Source: Thauera terpenica 58Eu (GTDB lineage: Bacteria > Pseudomonadota > Gammaproteobacteria > Burkholderiales > Rhodocyclaceae). Taken from it: 64,000 bases of DNA. The notes beneath the pieces are model-generated. The model saw only the letters and a list, made by a program, of their open reading frames with translations. It searched no databases and was not told where the DNA came from. The stretch is taken from positions 19,308 through 83,307 of the forward strand of contig NZ_ATJV01000045.1 in the NCBI RefSeq assembly GCF_000443165.1, in the 5' to 3' direction. Position numbers and translations under genes: made by a program. Shown in pieces: positions 52,965 through 62,165 of this stretch; within the stretch, counting starts at the first letter, position 1; every line of letters begins with the position of its first letter.

Positions 52965-53015
52965 GGTCAGATTCCTCTCCTTGTTGCCGCCAATCTTGTT
53001 CGAGGCCTGTCCTCT

Positions 53016-53978
53016 TCAGACGACGGGTTTCGCCTTGCGCGCCGAGTACCACAGGCTGGCGAACACCGAGCACGCCAGGATGGTGGCAACCACCGACAGC
53101 GACACCAGCACGGGAATCTTCACCCACTCGACGATCAACATCTTGGTGCCGATGAAGACCAGGATCGCCGCCAGGCCGTACTTGAGCAGCTCGAAGCGGT
53201 CGCCGAGGTCGGCGAGCAGGAAGTACATCGCGCGCAGGCCGAGGATGGCGAAGAGGTTCGAGGTGAGCACGATGAAGGGGTCGGTGGTGATCGCGAAGAT
53301 CGCCGGGATGCTGTCGACCGCGAAGATCACGTCGGAGATCTCGACCAGGACCAGGGCGAGGAATAGCGGGGTCATCATGCGCACGCCATCGCGCATCACG
53401 AAGAAGCGCTCGCCCTCGAGCTTCTCGGTGACCGGGTAGTGGTTGCGGATCCAGCGGATGAGGGGGTTCTTCTCGAGGTCGGGGTCGTGCTCGGAGAACC
53501 ACGCCATCTTGATGCCGGTGACGATCAGGAAGGCGCCGAAGACGTACAGCAGCCAGTGGAACTCGTTGATCAGCCAGCTTCCGGCGAAGATCATGATCGT
53601 GCGCAGCACGATCGCGCCGACGATGCCGTACAGCAGCACGCGGCGCTGAAGCTCCAGCGGTACCGCGAAGAAGCTGAAGATCATCATCCACACGAAGACG
53701 TTGTCGACCGCGAGCGACTTCTCGACCAGGTAGCCGGTGACGAAGGCGGTCGCCTGCTCGTTGGCCAGCGCACGCCCGAGCGTGCCGTCGAGGTACCACC
53801 ACAGCCCGGCGGCGAACAGCATCGCCACCGTGACCCAGGCGAGCGACCAGCCCGCCGCTTCCTTCAGCGACACCCGGTGCTGCTTGCCGCCGCCGAAGGC
53901 GAACAGGTCGACCAGCAACATCGTCACCACGATGGCGGCAAAGGCCGCCCACATCCACCACGTTCCGATCGATTCCAT
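53016..53978 (-). CDS. TerC-family integral membrane protein
   Basis: 320-aa protein with about eight to nine helices. TerC signatures: EKSLAVDNVFVWMMIFSFFA, LVEISDVIFAVDSIPAIFAI (conserved acidic residues for metal) and DPFIVLTSNLFAILGLRAMYFLL. Family members are linked to Mn2+ export and metal supply to secreted proteins (Alx, MeeF/MeeY). It is preceded by a yybP-ykoY-type leader on the same strand, which in known cases turns on such genes at high Mn2+. ATG 53978 lies just after the leader's terminator stem. Confidence 0.93.
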   Translation of the reverse strand: MESIGTWWMWAAFAAIVVTMLLVDLFAFGGGKQHRVSLKEAAGWSLAWVTVAMLFAAGLWWYLDGTLGRALANEQATAFVTGYLVEKSLAVDNVFVWMMIFSFFAVPLELQRRVLLYGIVGAIVLRTIMIFAGSWLINEFHWLLYVFGAFLIVTGIKMAWFSEHDPDLEKNPLIRWIRNHYPVTEKLEGERFFVMRDGVRMMTPLFLALVLVEISDVIFAVDSIPAIFAITTDPFIVLTSNLFAILGLRAMYFLLADLGDRFELLKYGLAAILVFIGTKMLIVEWVKIPVLVSLSVVATILACSVFASLWYSARKAKPVV

Positions 53979-54001
53979 CGCGCGCTCCGCACACAAAAAC
54001 A

Positions 54002-54156
54002 AAAAGGGCCTGTTCCCGAAGGACACAGACCCTTGCGTATGCTTCGCTCGCACGGACCTTGCCCCTCGGGCAAGGTCTCGCTTGCAACGATGTCGTTGCC
54101 TGCAGCACCGGGAGGACGTATTGCGACGATCCTACCGTGATGACGATGCTGCAGCG
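54002..54156 (-). ncRNA. yybP-ykoY-type Mn2+ riboswitch upstream of terC
   Basis: Minus-strand leader sharing with the leader at 58451-58612 the blocks GCATCGTCATCACGG, CCCGGTGC, AAGCGAGACCTTGCCC with its pairing partner GGGCAAGGTCCGTGC, and a terminator-like hairpin AAGGGTCTGTGTCCTTCGGG with a T run. GAGACCTTGCC/GGCAAGGTC is the signature helix of the yybP-ykoY family, known to bind Mn2+ and to precede TerC and P-type ATPase genes. Assigned by eye, not by covariance model. Confidence 0.8.
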
Positions 54157-54606
54157 TGAAAAGCTACTCCCCTTGATGGAGAGCGAGTGTATGTTGCGCT
54201 ACAGCAAAGTCAAGGACCGTGGTGAGTAGGATCCTCTTTCAGATATCGACACGGCCCCCCAACTCGGGCATGATTATTTTCGTCGCAACAGATAAAGGAT
54301 TGCGCGGGGTGTTCTGCACTCCGCTCTATGAGTCGTTTTACCCGCCTCCAGAGAACTCTCTCTGCATCCCCGGACGATGGAAGCGATCTGTCTCCGGAAG
54401 ACGTCCCAGGTCGATGTTGTCCCTGGTTCGTAAGACGCTTTACCACGCACACGAAACGATACGACGCCCTCCGTGATGGGGCTTGTCGGACGCGCCATGC
54501 GCCCTTGTGGCCGTGTGGGGCGGGTCCCCTGCGTTCATCTCTCGGCCATGCCTGCGGGCAGGCCTTCGCTCGTCCTCCCCTTTGCGCATTGCGCTGAACC
54601 TACACC
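54157..54606. other. 450-bp intergenic region between terC leader and corC-like gene
   Basis: No convincing gene. It should hold the promoter of the terC leader (near 54160-54230) and that of the CorC/CNNM gene. A GC hairpin (GCCTGCGGGCAGGC, 54549-54562) lies near the right end. No other structure recognised. Confidence 0.4.
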
Positions 54607-55941
54607 ATGGAAATCGCCTTACTCATCGCCCTCATCGTGCTCAACGGTGTCTTTGCAATGTCCGAGATCGCGCTCGTCACCGCGCGCCGCGCGCGCCTCG
54701 CACGGCTTGCGGACGACGGTGACGGCTCGGCCGCAGTCGCCATGAAGCTCGGCGAGGATCCCACGCGCTTCCTGTCCACGATCCAGATCGGCATCACCTC
54801 GATCGGCATCCTCAACGGCATCGTCGGCGAGGCGGCCCTCGCGGGCCCGCTGGCGGAGTGGTTGCAGACGCTGGGCATGGAGCAGCGCACCAGCGAGATC
54901 GGATCGACCGTGCTGGTCGTCGTCGTCATCACTTACGTCTCGATCGTGGTCGGCGAGCTCGTCCCCAAGCGCATCGGCCAGATCAATCCGGAGGGCATCG
55001 CCCGCCTCGTAGCCCGGCCCATGAATGTGCTGGCCATGGCCTCGCGCCCCTTCGTCTATCTGCTGGCCGGTTCGACCGCGCTGCTGCTACGTCTGATGGG
55101 ACAACGCGAGACGACTGGCCCCAGCGTGACTGAGGAAGAAATCCACGCGATGCTCAATGAGGGCTCGGAAGCCGGCGTCATCGAGAAGAGCGAACATGAG
55201 ATGGTGCGCAACGTGTTCCGCCTCGACGATCGTCAGATCGGCTCGCTGATGGTGCCGCGTGCCGACATCGTCACCCTGGACGTGGATCGCCCCCTCGATG
55301 AGAACCTCGCGCTGGTGGCCGAATCCGCGCACTCGAGTTTCCCGGTGTGCCGGGATGGGCTGGATGAGATCCTCGGCATCGTCAGCGCCAAGCAGATCTT
55401 CTCCCAGATGGTGCGTGGCGAGTCGGTCGACTTCACACAAAACCTGCAGGCGCCGGTCTACGTGCCCGAATCGCTCACCGGCATGGAACTGCTCGATCAG
55501 TTCCGGGCCTCCGGCACGTACATCGTCTTCGTGATCGACGAGTACGGCGAGGTGCAAGGCATGGTCACGCTGCACGACGTCATCGAATCCGTGACCGGCG
55601 AGTTCCTCCCGCACGACACGAAGGAATCGTGGGCCGTGCAGCGCGAGGACGGCTCCTGGCTGCTCGATGGACTCATCCCGATCGTCGAGTTCAAGGATCG
55701 CCTGGGCATCAAGGCCGTGCCCGAAGAAGAAAAGGGGCGATACCACACGCTGTCGGGCATGGTGATGTGGCTGCTCGGCCGCCTGCCCAACACCGGCGAC
55801 ATCGCCACCTGGGAGAACTGGCGTTTCGAGGTCATCGACCTCGACGGCAAGCGCATCGACAAGGTACTGGCGATGCAACGGCCGGAACCGGCCCCTGAGA
55901 CGATCGTCGAAAGCGAGTCTCAGGCGCCTTCGCAAGCCTGA
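54607..55941 (+). CDS. CorC/HlyC (CNNM + CBS) family transporter
   Basis: 444-aa membrane protein. The N-terminal CNNM domain ([40 protein letters not shown]) has four hydrophobic segments. A tandem CBS pair follows ([56 protein letters not shown]), then a CorC_HlyC domain ([20 protein letters not shown]). Members are Mg2+/Co2+ efflux or homeostasis proteins (family names CorB/CorC, MpfA); the older label hemolysin is misleading. It leads a plus-strand run with htpX and the AI-2E permease gene. Confidence 0.92.
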   Translation: MEIALLIALIVLNGVFAMSEIALVTARRARLARLADDGDGSAAVAMKLGEDPTRFLSTIQIGITSIGILNGIVGEAALAGPLAEWLQTLGMEQRTSEIGSTVLVVVVITYVSIVVGELVPKRIGQINPEGIARLVARPMNVLAMASRPFVYLLAGSTALLLRLMGQRETTGPSVTEEEIHAMLNEGSEAGVIEKSEHEMVRNVFRLDDRQIGSLMVPRADIVTLDVDRPLDENLALVAESAHSSFPVCRDGLDEILGIVSAKQIFSQMVRGESVDFTQNLQAPVYVPESLTGMELLDQFRASGTYIVFVIDEYGEVQGMVTLHDVIESVTGEFLPHDTKESWAVQREDGSWLLDGLIPIVEFKDRLGIKAVPEEEKGRYHTLSGMVMWLLGRLPNTGDIATWENWRFEVIDLDGKRIDKVLAMQRPEPAPETIVESESQAPSQA

Positions 55942-55978
55942 GGCGTGGCAACACACGAATTTTCTGATGGAGTTTTCG

Positions 55979-56854
55979 ATGAAACGCGTTCTGCTATTCC
56001 TCGCCACGAACCTGGCGGTGGTGCTCGTGCTGGGCATCGTCGCGAACCTGCTGGGCGTCAACCGCTTCCTCACCGCGAACGGGCTGAACCTCGGGGCGTT
56101 GCTGGGCTTTGCGGCCATCATGGGCTTCGGCGGCGCCTTCATCTCGCTGCTGATGTCCAAGCCGATCGCCAAGTGGAGCACTGGCGCCCACGTGATCGAC
56201 CAGCCGCGCAACGCCACCGAACAGTGGCTGGTCGAGTCGGTGGCCCGCATGGCCAAGGGCGCCGGGATCCCGATGCCCGAGGTCGCGATCTACGAGGGCG
56301 ACCCGAACGCCTTTGCGACCGGTGCAAGCAAGAGCAGCTCCCTGGTCGCGGTATCCACCGGCCTGCTGCAGACCATGTCGCGGGAAGAGGCCGAGGCCGT
56401 CCTTGCTCACGAAGTCGCCCACATCGCCAACGGTGACATGGTGACGCTGACCCTGATCCAGGGCGTGGTGAATACCTTCGTCGTGTTCCTGTCGCGCGTC
56501 GTCGGCTACCTGGTCGATTCCTTCCTGCGCCGCAACGATGAGGAGTCGAGCGGCCCGGGCATTGGCTACATGGTGACAACGATCGTCTGCGACATCCTCT
56601 TCGGCGTGCTCGCCAGCATCATCGTTGCGTGGTTCTCGCGCCAGCGTGAGTTCCGTGCCGATGCCGGTGCCGCACAACTGATGGGCAGCGCCCAGCCCAT
56701 GGTGGGCGCGCTGCGCCGCCTCGGCGGGCTGGAGGCGGGCGAGCTGCCGCAGAACGTCGCCACCGCCGGCATCGCAGGCCGCCCTGCGTGGATGGCCCTG
56801 TTCGCGAGCCATCCGCCGATCGAAGAGCGCATCCGCGCACTGCAATCCCGCTGA
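55979..56854 (+). CDS. htpX: Membrane zinc metalloprotease HtpX
   Basis: 291-aa M48 protease. Zinc motif HEVAH (H144-E145...H148), with the third ligand Glu in [18 protein letters not shown]. Two helices come first ([38 protein letters not shown]) and two are internal. It degrades misfolded membrane proteins as part of the envelope stress response. ATG 55979 has GGAG at 6 bp; an in-frame ATG at 55967 contains that site, so I prefer 55979. Confidence 0.95.
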   Translation: MKRVLLFLATNLAVVLVLGIVANLLGVNRFLTANGLNLGALLGFAAIMGFGGAFISLLMSKPIAKWSTGAHVIDQPRNATEQWLVESVARMAKGAGIPMPEVAIYEGDPNAFATGASKSSSLVAVSTGLLQTMSREEAEAVLAHEVAHIANGDMVTLTLIQGVVNTFVVFLSRVVGYLVDSFLRRNDEESSGPGIGYMVTTIVCDILFGVLASIIVAWFSRQREFRADAGAAQLMGSAQPMVGALRRLGGLEAGELPQNVATAGIAGRPAWMALFASHPPIEERIRALQSR

Positions 56855-56879
56855 CCGCTAAAGCTCCTCGCGAATCCCC

Positions 56880-57971
56880 ATGATCGATCAGGTTGCCGAG
56901 AAGATTGTCCGCAGAGTCATCCTCGGCTTCCTGCTCGGCGGTCTGTTGGTCCTCAGCTATGCCGTGCTGCACGTTTTCATCGTACCCGTGGCCTGGGCGA
57001 TCATCATTGCATTTGCGACCTGGCCGCTTTATCGGAAGCTGCGCGCGCGCCTGAGGCGTTACCCGACGGTCAGCGCGCTGCTGATGACCTTGCTGCTCAG
57101 CGCTGCATTCATTCTGCCCGCGCTATGGATGGGCGCGCTGCTGCGAACGGAAGTCGGTGTGGCCATTGCCACGGTCACGGCGCAGATCAAGGCGGGCTCC
57201 CTTGCGCTCCCGGATTTCATTCGCTCGATGCCGTGGGTGGGCGATTGGCTGCAGTCGCTCCTCGACAGCCTTACCGGTGACCCCGACGCCTTCAGGGCAC
57301 AACTCACCGAGTGGGTGCGGCAGGGCAGCGACCAAGCGGTCGCACTCATCGGCGATGTGGGGCGGAACGCCGCCAAGCTCGGCTTTGCGCTGATCACCGT
57401 GTTTTTCCTGTACCGCGATGGCGACCGTGTGCTGGCCCAGGTCCAGGTGGTGCTGCACCGGTTTCTGGGCGAGCGGGTCGACGCCTACCTCGCCGCTGTC
57501 GGTGGCATGACGAAAGCGGTGGTCTGGGGGCTGATTGCGACCGCGCTGGGGCAAGGCCTGGTGGCTGGGCTGGGTTATTGGTGGGCGGGCCTTCCCGCGC
57601 CGGTGCTGCTCGGGGCGGTGACCGCCTTGATTGCGATGATCCCCTTCGGCACTCCATTCGCGTGGGGCTCCCTGGGCGTCTGGTTGCTCGTCAGTGGCGA
57701 TACGGCCGCCGGCATCGGCCTGCTGCTATGGGGAACCTTGGTCGTGAGCTGGGTCGACAACCTCATTCGCCCCCTTGTCATCAGCAACGCAACCCAGATA
57801 CCGTTCCTGCTCGTGATGTTCGGGGTCCTCGGTGGCTTGGCGGCATTTGGCCTGGTCGGCCTCTTCCTGGGGCCGGTGGTCTTGGCAGTCCTGATGGCGG
57901 TATGGCGGGAATGGATCGAGGAGTCCGACCTAGTCAGCCTCAATCATGCTTCATCCACAAGCAAGAGTTGA
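56880..57971 (+). CDS. AI-2E-family (UPF0118) permease, YdiK-like
   Basis: 363-aa membrane protein with 7-8 helices and the family pattern: two N-terminal helices (VLHVFIVPVAWAIIIAFATW), a periplasmic loop, KLGFALITVFFLYRDGDRVL, and the paired C-terminal helices with IPFGTPFAWGSLGVWLLVSG and WVDNLIRPLVISNATQIPFL. Some members export autoinducer-2 or act as Na+/H+ antiporters; here the substrate is unknown. It starts 25 bp after htpX, so co-transcription is likely. Confidence 0.9.
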   Translation: MIDQVAEKIVRRVILGFLLGGLLVLSYAVLHVFIVPVAWAIIIAFATWPLYRKLRARLRRYPTVSALLMTLLLSAAFILPALWMGALLRTEVGVAIATVTAQIKAGSLALPDFIRSMPWVGDWLQSLLDSLTGDPDAFRAQLTEWVRQGSDQAVALIGDVGRNAAKLGFALITVFFLYRDGDRVLAQVQVVLHRFLGERVDAYLAAVGGMTKAVVWGLIATALGQGLVAGLGYWWAGLPAPVLLGAVTALIAMIPFGTPFAWGSLGVWLLVSGDTAAGIGLLLWGTLVVSWVDNLIRPLVISNATQIPFLLVMFGVLGGLAAFGLVGLFLGPVVLAVLMAVWREWIEESDLVSLNHASSTSKS

Positions 57972-58001
57972 GCCGGCGCAGCTTCTGAAGGACATGCTGA
58001 G

Positions 58002-58301
58002 ATGGCAGTGAAACGCGCCTTTCCGACCTACTTCAGTGCCCGCTGGAACGGGCATCGGCCCGCGCGCAGCCTCTTCTGGTGGGACCTGACGATCGTCGGA
58101 ACCTTGGTCAATGGCGTCATGGGCCTGATTGCGCTGATCTTGCTCGCAAAAGGCGTCGATGGCTCTGTCTGGTTGGCGCTTCACCTCCTGCTGATCCCCT
58201 ACAACCTATTCCTCGTCTTCAGTGTGCACCGGAATACCGGATCCAACCTGATCCACAGGGGCGGATCGATTGCCTGGTTCGGTTGTACGTTGCTGGTTTG
58301 A
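58002..58301 (+). CDS. Small two-helix membrane protein, unknown
   Basis: 99-aa protein with two transmembrane helices (IVGTLVNGVMGLIALILLAK and LALHLLLIPYNLFLVFSVHR). The start reads MAVKRAFPTYFSARWNGHRP. No family recognised. It follows the AI-2E-type permease gene by 30 bp and ends before the second Mn2+ leader, so it is probably the last gene of that operon. Confidence 0.65.
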   Translation: MAVKRAFPTYFSARWNGHRPARSLFWWDLTIVGTLVNGVMGLIALILLAKGVDGSVWLALHLLLIPYNLFLVFSVHRNTGSNLIHRGGSIAWFGCTLLV

Positions 58302-58450
58302 AGGATGCTCGAACGGCAATCGCGCGCAGTGCTCCTCAACGAAGCGAATGACGCCACCGTTAAGGATCCTGGCGGACGATCGGCTCGCCTCCGTTGACTT
58401 TGCGATTGACCCACTTACACTCGAGCGCATCAAGGGGAGTAGCTTCACAC

Positions 58451-58612
58451 GTCCCGGCATCGTCATCACGGAAGTTTGATCGAATGACCACTTCCCGGTG
58501 CCGGGGGTAACGAGCGTATCCGTTACAAGCGAGACCTTGCCCGTGGGCAAGGTCCGTGCAGCGACAACATGCAAGGGTCTGTGTCCTTCGGGAACAGACC
58601 CTTTGTTGTTTC
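58451..58612 (+). ncRNA. yybP-ykoY-type Mn2+ riboswitch upstream of the P-type ATPase
   Basis: Same blocks and order as the terC leader: GCATCGTCATCACGG, TTCCCGGTGC, ACAAGCGAGACCTTGCCC paired with GGGCAAGGTCCGTGC, then a terminator-like hairpin (AAGGGTCTGTGTCCTTCGGG / ACAGACCC) and TTTGTTGTTT. Spacer regions between the blocks differ, while the helices are kept. The ATPase start codon lies 14 bp beyond. Confidence 0.8.
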
Positions 58613-58625
58613 TGTGGAGTCGAAC

Positions 58626-61301
58626 TTGGACACGAACACGCGCCCCTCCGTGGTTCCCTGGCATGCGATACCCGACAAGGCCGTCTGTCGCAAGCTTGAG
58701 GTCGCCCCCGATACCGGCTTGCTGCAGACGGAGGTTGCTGTCCGGCTGCAGCGCCATGGTCCGAATCGGCTCGCGGAGAAGCCTCCGCGCCCCGCATGGC
58801 TCAAGTTTCTCGACCAGTTCAGGAGTGTGCTGATCGGGATCCTGATCGGCGCAGCGCTGCTCGCCGGACTGATCGGCGACATCAAGGATGCGGCGGTCAT
58901 TGCCGTGGTCGTTCTGCTCAACGCGACGCTGGGCTTCTTCCAGGAGCGCCGTGCGGAGAACGCGCTGGCCGCCTTGCGCGGCATGCTGGCGCCAAGCGCG
59001 CGGGTACGCCGTGATCGCGAAACCCGCGTCGTTCCTGCCGAAGAGCTCGTGCCGGGCGATATCCTGCTGCTCGAAGCGGGCGATCGCGTGCCGGCCGATG
59101 CCAGGGTGCTGCAGGCGCATGGGGCCGAAGTGGCCGAGGCGGCGCTGACCGGCGAGTCCCATGCGGTCGGCAAGACCGCCGGGGCGGTGGATGGCGGCGC
59201 ATCCCTCGCCGAACGTGTCTGCATGGTGTTCATGAACACCGTGATCACCCGGGGTCGCATCGAAGCCGTGGTGATCGCAACCGGCATGCACACCGAAATG
59301 GGGCGCCTGGCCGGGCTGCTTGCTCAGACCGCCGAGTCCTCGACACCCCTGCAGATCCAGCTCGATGCGCTGGGTAAGCGTCTCGCGTTCATCGCCGCCG
59401 TGGTGGTCGGCCTGATGTTCGTGGCCGGGCTGATGCGTGGTGATGACCTGATCACGACGGCGATGACGGCCATCGCCCTCGCCGTCGCCGCGATCCCCGA
59501 GGGTCTGCCGGCCGTGGTCACGGTGACGCTCGCGCTCGGCATGCACCGCATGGCCAGGCGCCACGTGATCGTCAAGAAGCTTGCCGCAGTCGAGACGCTC
59601 GGCTGCACCACGGTGATCTGCTCGGACAAGACGGGCACGCTGACGCTGAACCAGATGACCGCTCGCGTGCTGCACGCTGCAGGTCGCCGCTACGCCATCG
59701 AAGGCGAAGGCTATGTCGCCGCTGGCCGCATTCTCGACGAAGAGGGGCGCGCTGCCGGCACCGAGCTTCATGGACTCCTGCTCCCAGCCGCCTTGTGCGC
59801 CGACGCACGCCTGCAGGACGGCCAGCTGATCGGCGACCCGACTGAAGGCGCATTGCTTGCGCTCGCGGTCAAGGCGGGGGTGGATCCTGCGTTGCAGAAC
59901 CGGCACACCCCGCGTATTGCCGAGCTGCCATTCGACTCGGCACACAAGTTCATGGCGACCTTCCACCATGATGGCGACGCGGTGCAGATCTGGGTGAAAG
60001 GTGCGCCGGACGTGCTCATCAGTCGCGCCGCGCGCATGCAAGGCCCGGACGGCGAGGTCGCGCTCGACACGGACGCGCAAGAAACGCTGCTCCGTGCCAA
60101 TCAGCAGCTCGCCGAGGGCGCGATGCGGGTGCTCGCGCTCGCCGGACGCCGGATTCCGGCGTCTGCGTTCGACCCTTCCGCTGACCTGATGGACTGGGTG
60201 AAGGACCTGAACCTGTACGGATTGGTCGGCATCATCGATCCGCCGCGCCCCGAGGCGCGCGAGTCGATTGCACAGTGCAATGCTGCAGGGATCCAGGTGA
60301 AGATGATCACTGGCGACCATCCGCTGACGGCCGCCGCCATCGCGCGCGAGCTCGGGCTGGTCGGCGAGGTGCATGAGGGGCGCGAGCTCGATGGCCTGAG
60401 CGAGGAGGCCACCACCGCCCTGGTCGAACGCAGCGCGGTGTTCGCGCGGGTGGCGCCGGAGCACAAGATGCGCATCGTGGAATCGCTGCAGCGGCGCGGT
60501 CATGTCGTGGCGATGACGGGCGATGGCGTCAATGATGCGCCTGCGCTCAAACGTGCCGACATCGGCGTGGCGATGGGCATCACCGGCACGGAAGTCACCA
60601 AGGAGGCTGCCACCCTGGTGCTCACGGACGACAACTTTGCCTCCATCGTCGGCGCCGTACGCGAGGGACGAACGATCTACGAGAACATCGTCAAGTTCGT
60701 CCGTTTCCAGCTGTCGACCAACATCGGCGCCATTCTCACCGTGCTTGGGGCGCCCTTCATGGGCCTGGCGACACCCTTCACCGCAGTGCAGATCCTCTGG
60801 GTGAACATCATCATGGACGGCCCGCCGGCGATGACCCTCGGCGTGGAGCCGGCCCGCCCCGGGATCATGGACCAGCCGCCACGCTCGGACGATGCCGCCA
60901 TCCTGTCGCCGCAGCGCATGTGGCGCATCGCGCTGTACGGGCTGACCATGGCGGTGGGGACCCTGGGCGTCTATGCGTGGGCCATGGCCTCGGGCGATAC
61001 CGCCCGCGCGATGACGCTGGCCTTCACAACCTTCGTGCTCTTCCAGTTCTTCAACATCTTCAATGCCCGCACCGAGCACGGCAGCGCCTTCAATCGCCAG
61101 TTCTTCAGCAATGGGAAGCTATGGGTGGCCCTGCTGGGCGTGGTCCTGCTGCAAGTCGTCGTGGTGCATTGGGCGCCAGCGCAGACGGTGTTCGACACCG
61201 TCGACCTGAGTGTGAATGACTGGTTGATTGCCAGTGCTGTCGCATCCTCGACGCTTTTGCTCGAAGAGGCACGCAAGCTGTTGTTCAGGCTGGTGAGGTG
61301 A
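58626..61301 (+). CDS. P2-type cation-transporting ATPase, predicted Mn2+/Ca2+ export
   Basis: 891-aa pump. Phosphorylation motif CSDKTGTLTLNQMT (D334), actuator loop ALTGESHAVGK, hinge MTGDGVNDAPALKRADIGVA and the ion-binding M4 motif AAIPEGLPAVVTV, typical of SERCA/PMR1-type Ca2+/Mn2+ pumps. M6 NxxxD is seen in LWVNIIMDGPPAMTLG. I chose TTG 58626, preceded by GTGGAG; an apparent ATG at 58569 lies inside the riboswitch and cannot be the start. The Mn2+ leader argues for induction by, and export of, manganese. Confidence 0.92.
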   Translation: MDTNTRPSVVPWHAIPDKAVCRKLEVAPDTGLLQTEVAVRLQRHGPNRLAEKPPRPAWLKFLDQFRSVLIGILIGAALLAGLIGDIKDAAVIAVVVLLNATLGFFQERRAENALAALRGMLAPSARVRRDRETRVVPAEELVPGDILLLEAGDRVPADARVLQAHGAEVAEAALTGESHAVGKTAGAVDGGASLAERVCMVFMNTVITRGRIEAVVIATGMHTEMGRLAGLLAQTAESSTPLQIQLDALGKRLAFIAAVVVGLMFVAGLMRGDDLITTAMTAIALAVAAIPEGLPAVVTVTLALGMHRMARRHVIVKKLAAVETLGCTTVICSDKTGTLTLNQMTARVLHAAGRRYAIEGEGYVAAGRILDEEGRAAGTELHGLLLPAALCADARLQDGQLIGDPTEGALLALAVKAGVDPALQNRHTPRIAELPFDSAHKFMATFHHDGDAVQIWVKGAPDVLISRAARMQGPDGEVALDTDAQETLLRANQQLAEGAMRVLALAGRRIPASAFDPSADLMDWVKDLNLYGLVGIIDPPRPEARESIAQCNAAGIQVKMITGDHPLTAAAIARELGLVGEVHEGRELDGLSEEATTALVERSAVFARVAPEHKMRIVESLQRRGHVVAMTGDGVNDAPALKRADIGVAMGITGTEVTKEAATLVLTDDNFASIVGAVREGRTIYENIVKFVRFQLSTNIGAILTVLGAPFMGLATPFTAVQILWVNIIMDGPPAMTLGVEPARPGIMDQPPRSDDAAILSPQRMWRIALYGLTMAVGTLGVYAWAMASGDTARAMTLAFTTFVLFQFFNIFNARTEHGSAFNRQFFSNGKLWVALLGVVLLQVVVVHWAPAQTVFDTVDLSVNDWLIASAVASSTLLLEEARKLLFRLVR

Positions 61302-61617
61302 CAGCAGATCTGCATGGGGCCGGTTCTTTCTGCCGGCACAGGCCGGTCCCCTTCAACCGAATTACCAGAGAACGGCCTTGCCGCATCACTGGGGAAGGTC
61401 TCAGTCCGGCCAGGAGCTGTAGGGCACCCTCACGGCGGATCTGCGATTCCGGTGGCCACTCTAGCCCAGGTACAAGTCGTTCCCAGTTCGGGGCGCTAAT
61501 TAGCGCGCTGCGATCAAAAGTTCGTCGAAAAAACGGAAGCTTACCATCCTCATAAACGATTAATTCGAACGTTGAACAGTGTAAGAATGGCTTCCGTTAC
61601 TGCAATACAGCCAGGAG
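61302..61617. other. 316-bp intergenic region
   Basis: No gene seen. GC-rich stem-forming sequence lies near the left end (GCCGGTTCTTTCTGCCGGC, a weak terminator for the ATPase gene), and an AT-rich stretch at 61495-61590 probably carries the promoter of the next gene. Confidence 0.4.
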
Positions 61618-62037
61618 ATGATCTTGTTCTACGCACTCAGTTGGTTTTCGGTGTTCGGCCTACTCGCACTCTGGTCGCTATCAGCCTGGGCGCTGCATTC
61701 AGTTGCCGTTTGGTCGGTTTCGAATGCCAGCGCGCTGACCGGTGTCGCATCAGGTGTCGAGGGGCTGCGTCTGCCGGAATGGCTACCGTCTTGGGTGCCG
61801 CCGGAGATCGCACAGGCGATGACTTCGCTGCTGGCAGGTTTTGTGCCGGTCATGGAAGGTCTGTTGCAGGCTATGCCAGTGCTGGCGGGCGGCCTGACCA
61901 TGGTGGCCTGGGTAATCTGGGGTCTTGGCAGTGCGCTGCTGCTCCTGCTTGGAGCGGGGCTGCATCTGAGCATTGCAATGTGGCGCCGCCACAGCGGTGA
62001 TTCCGGGCCGCAACCGGCGAGTCGGTTGGCGGCATGA
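61618..62037 (+). CDS. Small integral membrane protein, unknown
   Basis: 139-aa protein with three hydrophobic segments (ALSWFSVFGLLALWSLSAWA; MEGLLQAMPVLAGGLTMVAW; IWGLGSALLLLLGAGLHLSI) and a polar C-terminus. The start is uncertain: AGGAG touches ATG 61618 directly, and a TTG six bases on (61624) has better spacing. No family recognised. It stands alone between the ATPase and the Ca/Na antiporter. Confidence 0.65.
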   Translation: MILFYALSWFSVFGLLALWSLSAWALHSVAVWSVSNASALTGVASGVEGLRLPEWLPSWVPPEIAQAMTSLLAGFVPVMEGLLQAMPVLAGGLTMVAWVIWGLGSALLLLLGAGLHLSIAMWRRHSGDSGPQPASRLAA

Positions 62038-62165
62038 CGGGAGTCACCCCTCCGCGTAAGGGTATTCGACGCCGTGCTCAAGTGGTCCATCGCCAATTTC
62101 TTGGCTGTTCGCGCAAGGCGGATAATGCGTATTGGGCAACTTTTTGAGCTCTGCAGGAACTGATC

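Noticed and set aside
58206..61079. Very long open frame (957 codons) on the minus strand across the P-type ATPase gene
   Set aside because: It is a GC-driven shadow: His/Arg/Gln-rich with no domains, while the plus strand has every P-type ATPase motif.
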